DNA from: Bacteroidales bacterium
Lineage (GTDB): Bacteria; Bacteroidota; Bacteroidia; Bacteroidales; Muribaculaceae
Length of the DNA stretch: 8,362 nt
Direction: 5' to 3'
Assembly (NCBI GenBank): GCA_004557385.1
Contig: SFEA01000062.1
Location: 1 to 8,362 of the forward strand
The position numbers and the translations under genes were made by a program. Under the pieces are notes generated by a model, which had not been told where the DNA came from, made no database searches, and worked only from the letters and a program-made list of their open reading frames with translations. Position 1 is the stretch's first letter. Each line of letters opens with the position of its first letter. This document shows, one piece after another, positions 1 through 5,189 of the stretch.

Positions 1-31
1 GCTGCCTTTGTCCCCAACTCTGCTTTTTCAT
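1..31 (-). CDS. Possible start of a gene running off the left edge
   Basis: On the minus strand an ATG at 31-29 opens a frame that stays open to the window edge and reads MKKQSWGQRQ (10 residues). A near-match to the Bacteroidota -7 box (TACGTTTC, 55-62 on the minus strand) lies 23 bases upstream, and a perfect 10-base palindrome AGTAGCTACT (35-44) sits just before the ATG. It reads in the same direction as the integrase, so it could be the next gene of the mobile element. Ten codons cannot identify a product, and the frame may be accidental. Confidence 0.25.
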   Translation of the reverse strand, partial: MKKQSWGQRQ

Positions 32-96
32 AATAGTAGCTACTCAATATATTTGAAACGTATTTAATTTTTCTTTTACCTTGATTTATGCGTCGT

Positions 97-274
97 AGGT
101 CGCTTCGCTTGCTTCGTCCCAATCCCATTATCAACACGGACGGTGATACTGGAGAGTTTTTTCGGGTGAAAAATTATCGCAGAGAATTTTTTGCTGAAAA
201 CCCGTGGGCTTGAACTCGCAGGTATTGCCCTCCGAGTTAACTTTATAATAGGACGAAGGCAAGTGAAGCGTACC
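97..274. repeat. Imperfect inverted repeat, arms about 23 bases
   Basis: The left arm (97-119) and the reverse complement of the right arm (251-274) both read GGT, CGCTTC, CTTG and CTTCGTCC in order. They differ by one substitution and two single-base insertions. The arms enclose about 131 AT-rich bases with no gene. The structure lies just downstream of the integrase stop codon, between it and a possible next gene. It could be a very long hairpin in the transcript, a recombinase or relaxase site, or the remains of a small transposable element. The sequence alone does not decide. Confidence 0.55.
213..238. other. Small hairpin in non-coding DNA after the integrase
   Basis: AACTCG (213-218) pairs with CGAGTT (233-238). 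Inside it, after one mismatch, AGG (220-222) pairs with CCT (229-231), leaving a 6-base loop. There is no T-tract directly after it on either strand, so it is a poor terminator. It lies between the arms of the 97-274 inverted repeat and may belong to the same structure. Apart from this and a weak AT-rich hairpin at 158-173, nothing else is seen in 32-283. Confidence 0.4.
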
Positions 275-283
275 GCAGACCTC

Positions 284-1516
284 TTATCCTAAATTCACTA
301 TCGCACTTTTTACATTCATCATATCCTTCAATATCGAACTGTCGAGCACTTTTGCATAGTGTTGTGTCATTCTTATATTGGCGTGCCCAAGCATCTTTGC
401 CACATTCTCTATACTTGCACCGTTAGCCAAACATACAGACGTTGCGTAGGAATGGCGGGCAACGTGAGTGCTAAGGTGCTTCTGGATTCCGCAAACATCG
501 GCTATCTCTTTCAAATAGCTGTTCATATTCTGATTACAAGGAACGGGGAGTAATACGCCACGCTTGATGCAAGTCGGATTGTTCTCATATTTTTTGAGAA
601 TTGCCAACGGAATATCCAACAATGGAATATTACACATATTATTCGTCTTTTGGCGTGTCTTGCGAATCCAATAGTGTCCGTTATTGTCCTGTACGATATG
701 CTCGGCGGCGAGTTGCTGAACATCTATAAATGCCAACCCTGTAAAGGCGGCGAAAATAAATACATCACGCACCAATGCAAGGCGAGGCAGTGCAAACTCC
801 TTTTGATAGATGGTCATCAGTTCGTCCATCGTCAGGAACTCACGCACTACCTCTTTTTCGTGGAATTTGATACCAGCAAAGGGATTTTTTGCTATCCACT
901 CATTGGCGAGTGCGAGGTTGATAATCTTTTTCAAGCACTTCATATAACGAATGACCGTATTTTGCTGGCAATTCTTCTCGGTCTTCAAATAGAACTCAAA
1001 GGCTCGCACAAGTTCGCCGTTTACCTCCGTAATAGGCAAATCTTCTTTATCGTATTTCAGTTTGATAAGCTCAGCAAGATAGCGGGTACAACTCTCGTAA
1101 CGCCTTACGGTGATTAGGGCAAAATTTTTGCCTACCAAGGCTCGGTATTGTTCGTTATGTTCACGCATAGCCCCGATGATGGTGCGTACTTGCTCCACCT
1201 TTTTGTCCACTCCGAAGAACTTTTCTTGCAAAATGCGAGCAGTGATGAGTTCCCCATTCTCTTCGAGTTGCGTGTAAATGCGGTGGAGTTTGATACGGCT
1301 CTCCTCGATGTAGTTATTCAGCTCGGTTGATTTGCGGCTTTTGCCCCTTGCACACTCCTTCGCCTGGTTCCACGACACGGGTTCGATGCTTTTTCGGATG
1401 TTGGTTTCTACTCTTGCGCCATTGACTGTGATACGCATACACACTGAAGCCTCACCGTTCTTCAGCAGCTTGGTTTTCTTGATAAAGAAAAGCACATTAA
1501 ATGAATCTCGTCTCAT
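284..1516 (-). CDS. Tyrosine recombinase (site-specific integrase), Bacteroidota mobile-element type
   Basis: This 410-residue protein should cut and rejoin DNA at attachment sites to insert and excise a mobile element. Residues about 1-100 look like the N-terminal arm-binding domain common in Bacteroidota integrases, about 110-210 like the SAM-like core-binding domain, and about 225-405 are the catalytic domain. Visible catalytic residues are the beta-strand lysine (probably K290), H351-x-x-R354, H378 in LGHA, and the nucleophile Y387 in HYAKV. The position that normally holds the first catalytic arginine (TGLR) reads TGLA, with A262. Loss of this arginine is known in the CTnDOT integrase group, so the enzyme need not be dead. 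The ATG at 1516 gives a family-typical N-terminus and has TAGGA five bases upstream. The gene is more AT-rich than the genes to the right, as expected for transferred DNA. It reads away from the tRNA-Phe gene at 1771-1843. Family assignment is firm; the element type is unknown. Confidence 0.93.
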   Translation of the reverse strand: MRRDSFNVLFFIKKTKLLKNGEASVCMRITVNGARVETNIRKSIEPVSWNQAKECARGKSRKSTELNNYIEESRIKLHRIYTQLEENGELITARILQEKFFGVDKKVEQVRTIIGAMREHNEQYRALVGKNFALITVRRYESCTRYLAELIKLKYDKEDLPITEVNGELVRAFEFYLKTEKNCQQNTVIRYMKCLKKIINLALANEWIAKNPFAGIKFHEKEVVREFLTMDELMTIYQKEFALPRLALVRDVFIFAAFTGLAFIDVQQLAAEHIVQDNNGHYWIRKTRQKTNNMCNIPLLDIPLAILKKYENNPTCIKRGVLLPVPCNQNMNSYLKEIADVCGIQKHLSTHVARHSYATSVCLANGASIENVAKMLGHANIRMTQHYAKVLDSSILKDMMNVKSAIVNLG

Positions 1517-1549
1517 TTTTTCCTACTTTTAAGTTAAACATTAGTTCGA

Positions 1550-1557
1550 CAAAAGTA
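1550..1557 (-). promoter_or_regulatory. Candidate -7 box of the integrase promoter
   Basis: On the minus strand these bases read TACTTTTG, an exact match to the Bacteroidota -7 consensus TAnnTTTG, about 33 bases upstream of the integrase ATG. No clear TTTG -33 element is seen at the usual 19-21 base spacing, so only the -7 half is supported. Confidence 0.4.
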
Positions 1558-1621
1558 GAAATCCGAACCCGTTTTGATGCTATGCAAAATGTTGTGATTC
1601 AGCGAAAAAAGGCTCTTTCAA

Positions 1622-1667
1622 GGTGGAGATGCTTGGAACACCAGTTTGCTCCACCTCTTGCTCCACC
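1622..1667. repeat. Three GGTGGAG copies, possible recombinase arm sites
   Basis: GGTGGAG occurs at 1622-1628 on the plus strand, and its complement CTCCACC occurs at 1649-1655 and 1661-1667. The last two sit inside a longer direct repeat TTGCTCCACC with a 12-base period (1646-1655 and 1658-1667). The cluster lies between the integrase start and the tRNA-Phe 3' end, where an element's attachment region and arm-type binding sites would be expected. A small hairpin (GCGGT/ACCGC, 1672-1686) follows. The role is inferred from position and repetition only. Confidence 0.45.
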
Positions 1668-1711
1668 AAAGGCGGTCGTGAACCGCACTTTTTTGCATTT
1701 TTCGGGGAAAT

Positions 1712-1747
1712 AAAAAATCCCGATTTTTAATTTAAAATCAGGATTTT
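1712..1747 (-). terminator. Intrinsic terminator downstream of tRNA-Phe
   Basis: On the minus strand two 14-base arms (1734-1747 and 1714-1727) pair completely when one U-G wobble is allowed. They enclose a 6-base loop (1728-1733), and the 3' arm runs into a T-tract (1717-1712). It starts 23 bases after the tRNA 3' end and would end the tRNA transcript. On the plus strand the same structure has a C-A mismatch, which supports the minus orientation. Confidence 0.75.
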
Positions 1748-1770
1748 ACGTTGTTTTGCTTTTCTTTGTG

Positions 1771-1843
1771 TGGTGCCACCAGGAATCGAACCGGGGACAC
1801 AAGGATTTTCAGTCCTTTGCTCTACCAACTGAGCTATGGCACC
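1771..1843 (-). tRNA. tRNA-Phe (GAA)
   Basis: The minus strand folds as a full 73-base cloverleaf: acceptor GGTGCCA/TGGCACC (7 perfect pairs), D stem GCTC/GAGC, anticodon stem AAGGA/TCCTT with loop CTGAAAA (anticodon GAA), a 5-base variable loop, T-loop TTCGATT and discriminator A73. CCA is not encoded. The T-stem (CCCGG/CCTGG) has one C-U mismatch in the middle pair (51-63), so it is slightly imperfect. The 3' end faces the integrase gene, making it a plausible attachment site. Confidence 0.95.
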
Positions 1844-1861
1844 ATTTGCGGTTTGCGAGTG

Positions 1862-1892
1862 CAAAGTTACTACAAATATTTGATTCCTGCAA
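1862..1892 (-). promoter_or_regulatory. Promoter of tRNA-Phe
   Basis: On the minus strand TTG (1892-1890) is followed by a 20-base spacer and TAACTTTG (1869-1862), which fits the Bacteroidota sigma factor consensus TTTG/TAnnTTTG. The -7 box ends about 18 bases before the mature tRNA 5' end, giving a short leader to be removed by RNase P. Confidence 0.7.
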
Positions 1893-2030
1893 GAGTTTGC
1901 GAAAATTTATGTCTCTTTTTTGTCGAAATTGTGTTTTTGGGCACAATGGGGCTGTGTGGGGTGGGGTGTTGTAGGCAATGCCGATGCAAATTTTTAGTGG
2001 AGTGATGCGCTACATTTAATTAAATAATCG

Positions 2031-2038
2031 TATCTTTG
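2031..2038 (+). promoter_or_regulatory. Candidate -7 box of the GH5 gene promoter
   Basis: TATCTTTG matches TAnnTTTG exactly and lies about 60 bases upstream of the first ATG of the GH5 gene, predicting a start of transcription near 2045. No good TTTG is present at the -33 position, so the promoter may be weak or depend on an activator. Confidence 0.5.
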
Positions 2039-2052
2039 TGGTTAGGGGAGTC

Positions 2053-2095
2053 GGTTGCTTGACACGAGGCAATGGCAACCTTTATGTGAATTGCC
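2053..2095 (+). promoter_or_regulatory. Possible pseudoknot in the 5' leader of the GH5 gene
   Basis: GGTTGC (2053-2058) pairs with GCAACC (2075-2080), and GGCAAT (2068-2073) pairs with ATTGCC (2090-2095). The stems interleave as in an H-type pseudoknot: 6 pairs each, loops of 9, 1 and 9 bases. The structure ends three bases before the first ATG (2099) and nine bases before the SD-like GGAAAAG (2104-2110). It could control translation of the mannanase. It does not match a riboswitch class I recognise, and short pairings like these can arise by chance. Confidence 0.4.
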
Positions 2096-2098
2096 AGA

Positions 2099-3406
2099 AT
2101 GATGGAAAAGTATATGAGAACCTTTGCTAAAAGTATATTAATATCAGTAATCTTTTTTGCAACAATTAATGTAATGGCAAAAGGCGTTAATGACAATGAT
2201 TTTGTGAGCGTTGTCAATGGCAAACTAATGCTCAATGGCAAGCCATATAAATATGTTGGCACCAACATGTGGTATGCGGCAATTCTTGCATCGGAGGGCA
2301 GGGGCGGCAATCGTGCCAAGTTGTGCAGCGAGCTCGACCGCCTTCACAGCCTTGGGGTGGACAACCTGCGCATATTGGTAGGCGCCGACGGTGGCGAAGG
2401 CCTTACTTCGCATGTGATGCCGGTGTTGCAGCCCGAGCCGGGTGTGTATAACGACACCATCTTGCAGGGGCTCGACTATCTGCTTGTTCAGCTCGAGCAG
2501 CGGGGCATGAAGGCTGTGCTCTATCTCAACAATTCGTGGGAGTGGAGCGGTGGCTACTCGGCATATCTTGAGTGGGCAGGGCAGGGCAAGGCGTTGATTC
2601 CGCGCGTCGATGGCTATAAGCAATATGTTGGCTATGTGAAAGAGTTTGTGCACAACAAGGTTGCCAAGCAGCTGTTTTATAACCATGTGCAGCGCATAGT
2701 GAGCCGAAGCAACAGCATCACCGGCAAGCCTTACAGCGAGTCGCCGGCAATCATGTCGTGGCAGATTGGCAATGAGCCGCGTGCTTTCAGTCGCGAGGGC
2801 TTGGCTGACTTCAGAGAATACATCCTCACCACTGCGCGCATCATCAAGGGCATCGATGCCCGTCACTTGGTGTCGACAGGCAGCGAGGGGCTTATGGGCT
2901 GCGAGTTCAGCCTCGAGTGCTGGACCGACATACACGCTGCGCCCGAAATCGACTATGCCAACATTCACATTTGGCCTGCCACATGGCGATGGATTAAGCG
3001 CGATGAGATGTTCACCAACGTAGAAAAAGCGTGCCAAGCCAGCAAGGAATATGTGCAACGCCACTACGATGCCATCAAGCAGTATGCCAAGCCCATTGTG
3101 CTTGAGGAGTTTGGCTATCACCGCGACGAGTTCTCGTTTGCCCCCGGCAGCCCCACAGTGGCGCGCGACAAATATTACACGTTCATCACCAACTTGATGC
3201 TCGAGGGCGACATGCTTGCCGGTTGCAACTTCTGGGCATGGAGCGGAAGCGCTCGTCCGGCACATTTGTGGTGGGAGCCGTGGGACGACCACACCGGCGA
3301 CCCTGCGCAGGAGGAGCAGGGGCTGTATTCGGTGTTCGACTGCGACCATTCCACCCTGGGCGTGATTGCCGCTGCTGCCGAGCGTGCCCGCAAGGCTTCG
3401 CAATGA
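2099..3406 (+). CDS. Secreted glycoside hydrolase family 5 enzyme, probable endo-beta-1,4-mannanase (GH5_7-like)
   Basis: This 435-residue enzyme probably cuts internal beta-1,4-mannosidic bonds of mannan outside the cytoplasm. An N-terminal signal peptide (hydrophobic core about 12-24, likely cleavage after VMA at 27) has no lipobox cysteine, so it should be periplasmic or secreted. The rest is one catalytic barrel with no added carbohydrate-binding module. The acid/base is E226 in QIGNEPR and the nucleophile is E337 in VLEEFG; H290 in NIHIWP and W380 fit substrate-site positions. Strong resemblance to bacterial and fungal mannanases suggests subfamily 7, but substrate cannot be proven by eye. 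Possible starts are 2099, 2102 and 2114; the last has SD-like GGAAAAG four bases upstream and gives a more compact signal peptide (MRTFAKS...). The first 170 or so bases are clearly more AT-rich than the rest. manA follows after 67 bases without an obvious promoter or terminator, so the two may be cotranscribed. Confidence 0.9.
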   Translation: MMEKYMRTFAKSILISVIFFATINVMAKGVNDNDFVSVVNGKLMLNGKPYKYVGTNMWYAAILASEGRGGNRAKLCSELDRLHSLGVDNLRILVGADGGEGLTSHVMPVLQPEPGVYNDTILQGLDYLLVQLEQRGMKAVLYLNNSWEWSGGYSAYLEWAGQGKALIPRVDGYKQYVGYVKEFVHNKVAKQLFYNHVQRIVSRSNSITGKPYSESPAIMSWQIGNEPRAFSREGLADFREYILTTARIIKGIDARHLVSTGSEGLMGCEFSLECWTDIHAAPEIDYANIHIWPATWRWIKRDEMFTNVEKACQASKEYVQRHYDAIKQYAKPIVLEEFGYHRDEFSFAPGSPTVARDKYYTFITNLMLEGDMLAGCNFWAWSGSARPAHLWWEPWDDHTGDPAQEEQGLYSVFDCDHSTLGVIAAAAERARKASQ

Positions 3407-3473
3407 ACATGCGCAATTGCTGGATTGAAAAATTTTTACAACAAAAACATATAATCAAAAAAACGAAACTACT

Positions 3474-4442
3474 ATGAGTACATTGAAACCATTTAAATTC
3501 GAGCCATATCTGAAGTCGGTGCTTTGGGGCGGCGAACAGATTGCTGAATACAAAGGTATTGTCACCGACCAGCATAACATTGGCGAAAGCTGGGAGATTT
3601 CGGGCGTTCCGGGTCACGAATCGGTTGTGGCAGAGGGCGACGACAAAGGCATGAATTTGCGCGAACTCATCGAGAAATACAAGGGCGACCTTGTGGGCAA
3701 CGCCGTTTACGCCAAGTTTGGCGACGTGTTCCCGCTGCTGGTGAAGATTATCGATGCCAAACGCGACCTCTCGGTGCAGGTTCACCCCGACGACACACTC
3801 GCCAAGGCACGCCACAACAGCTACGGCAAAACCGAGATGTGGTATATCATCAAGGCTGACGAGGGCGCTCCAATCTATGCCGGATTGAGCAAGCAAATCA
3901 CCCCTGAGCAATACGAGAAATGCGTGGCTGAAAACACCATTATGGATGTGATTGCTCGCCACGACTCGCACGCCGGCGACCTCTTCTTCTTGCCTGCCGG
4001 ACGCATCCACGCCATTGGCGCCGGCAACCTTCTTGCCGAGATTCAGCAAACCAGCGACATCACCTATCGCGTTTACGACTTCGGACGCCTCGACGCAAAC
4101 GGTAATCCGCGCGAACTGCACACCGAGCAAGCCAAAGACGCCATCGACTACACCGTTTATCCCGAATATAAGAGCAACTACGACCGCAATGGTAAGAGCG
4201 CCACTCCGCTCGTAAAGTGCGAATACTTCGATGTTAAGCGCGAAATCATCGAGGGCGAAAGCGCCATCGACGCTTCGGCTGATTCGTTCATGATTGTGAT
4301 GTGCCTCGACGGCGCTGCCACCATCACCGACAACCTCGGCGGCATAACCGAGGTGAAGAAGGGCGAATCGATTCTCGTGCCTGCCGTAATCACCAGCATG
4401 AAGGCAGAAGGCAACGCCACTTTCATGACTGCCACAGTGTGA
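3474..4442 (+). CDS. manA: Mannose-6-phosphate isomerase, class I (type I PMI)
   Basis: This 322-residue cytoplasmic zinc enzyme interconverts mannose 6-phosphate and fructose 6-phosphate, so mannose can enter glycolysis and mannose donors can be made for glycan synthesis. The zinc ligands are Q102 and H104 in VQVHPDD, E121 in KTEMWY and H179 in GRIHAIG; the conserved active-site arginine is R199 in TYRVYDFGR. The N-terminal motif LKSVLWGG and the C-terminal cupin-like part (about 245-322) fit the short, roughly 315-residue form known from Bacillus and Bacteroidota, rather than the 391-residue E. coli form. The ATG at 3474 follows an A-rich leader without a clear Shine-Dalgarno sequence. The upstream mannanase-like gene suggests a shared role in mannan use. 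A strong terminator lies about 100 bases downstream. Confidence 0.95.
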   Translation: MSTLKPFKFEPYLKSVLWGGEQIAEYKGIVTDQHNIGESWEISGVPGHESVVAEGDDKGMNLRELIEKYKGDLVGNAVYAKFGDVFPLLVKIIDAKRDLSVQVHPDDTLAKARHNSYGKTEMWYIIKADEGAPIYAGLSKQITPEQYEKCVAENTIMDVIARHDSHAGDLFFLPAGRIHAIGAGNLLAEIQQTSDITYRVYDFGRLDANGNPRELHTEQAKDAIDYTVYPEYKSNYDRNGKSATPLVKCEYFDVKREIIEGESAIDASADSFMIVMCLDGAATITDNLGGITEVKKGESILVPAVITSMKAEGNATFMTATV

Positions 4443-4545
4443 TTGTGATGCGTGCATTTGCTTGACGTTTAGTGTAAACCGCCAAACGAAATAGGCGTTT
4501 TGCCAAAAGAGAAACTGTTTCAAAATAGGCATATTCAACTAGCGG

Positions 4546-4583
4546 CACCCGCAGCGGCATTTTGTCCTGCGGGTGTTTTTTTT
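4546..4583 (+). terminator. Strong intrinsic terminator after manA
   Basis: CACCCGCAG (4546-4554) pairs perfectly with CTGCGGGTG (4567-4575) around a 12-base loop and is followed by eight T (4576-4583). It separates the mannan genes from the sulfoxide reductase gene. Confidence 0.9.
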
Positions 4584-4627
4584 AACAATTGTTGCGCGGC
4601 AGGCTCTAATAAAAGGTTTTGTTTTTT

Positions 4628-4635
4628 TATCTTTG
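4628..4635 (+). promoter_or_regulatory. Candidate -7 box before the methionine sulfoxide reductase gene
   Basis: TATCTTTG matches the Bacteroidota -7 consensus and lies 29 bases before the start codon, predicting a leader of about 24 bases. No TTTG is found at a suitable -33 spacing. Its place just after a strong terminator supports a real promoter. Confidence 0.55.
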
Positions 4636-4664
4636 CATAGACTAAAGAAAACAGATATAAGGAT

Positions 4665-5144
4665 ATGGCAGAACATTTCGAAATAGCTGCGGGCGGCAAG
4701 GCGGAGAAATATGCATTGCTGCTGAAGCAGGTTGAAGCGGTGGTTGACGGCGAGCCCGACATGATTGCCAATATGGCGAATGTGGCGGCGATGATTCACG
4801 AGACTTTCGGCTTCTGGTGGACGGGTTTTTATCGCGTGGTGGCCGATGAGTTGGTGCTGGGACCGTTTCAGGGTCCGCTGGCGTGCTCGCGCATCAAGCG
4901 CGGTCGCGGCGTGTGTGGCACGGCGTGGGCTGAGGCGCAAACGCAAGTGGTGCCCGACGTCGACCGTTTTCCGGGGCATATAGCGTGCAGCAGCGCCTCG
5001 CGAAGCGAGATTGTGGTGCCAATGATGGTTGACGGCGAGGTGGCGGCGGTGCTCGACATCGACAGCAGCCGGCTGAACACCTTCGACGAGGTCGACCGCC
5101 TGTGGCTGGAGCGCATTGTGGCTGTGCTTGCCGCTGTGGTTTAA
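4665..5144 (+). CDS. msrC: Free methionine-(R)-sulfoxide reductase, GAF domain (fRMsr/YebR-like)
   Basis: This 159-residue single-GAF-domain enzyme should reduce free methionine R-sulfoxide to methionine with electrons from thioredoxin, repairing oxidised methionine in the cytoplasm. All three cysteines that define the family are present: C74 in GPLACSRI, C84 in GRGVCGTA and C108 in GHIACSS. The conserved segments WTGFYRV (52-58), LVLGPFQG (63-70), SEIVVPM (114-120) and VLDIDS (129-134) match E. coli YebR/MsrC, and the length is normal. The ATG at 4665 is preceded by AAGGA only one base away, too close for a normal ribosome site, so initiation probably relies on the A-rich leader as in other Bacteroidota genes. 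The phosphatase-MBL gene follows after 45 bases with no clear promoter or terminator between, so cotranscription is likely, though no functional link is obvious. Confidence 0.93.
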   Translation: MAEHFEIAAGGKAEKYALLLKQVEAVVDGEPDMIANMANVAAMIHETFGFWWTGFYRVVADELVLGPFQGPLACSRIKRGRGVCGTAWAEAQTQVVPDVDRFPGHIACSSASRSEIVVPMMVDGEVAAVLDIDSSRLNTFDEVDRLWLERIVAVLAAVV

Positions 5145-5189
5145 AGTGAACTATCTACACAATATTTTATATAAGAAAAATTTACGTCA

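Noticed and set aside
158..173. TTTTTC/GAAAAA hairpin as an integrase terminator
   Set aside because: The stem is AT-rich and short with no proper T-tract after it, so it is unlikely to stop transcription; it may be chance in AT-rich DNA.
650..1117. 155-codon plus-strand frame inside the integrase
   Set aside because: Fully antisense to the integrase catalytic and core-binding domains and without recognisable motifs.
2225..3403. Long open frame (392 codons) on the minus strand opposite the GH5 gene
   Set aside because: It lies wholly antisense to a clearly recognisable enzyme with intact catalytic motifs; the translation looks like no known family and is a by-product of the GC-rich codon use.
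4476..4504. CGCC/GGCG hairpin followed by TTTT as a first manA terminator
   Set aside because: The stem has only four pairs and a 10-base loop; the perfect hairpin at 4546-4583 explains termination far better.
3186..4538. Long minus-strand frame (450 codons) opposite manA and the end of the GH5 gene
   Set aside because: It overlaps two well-supported genes and has no recognisable domain; treated as a shadow frame.
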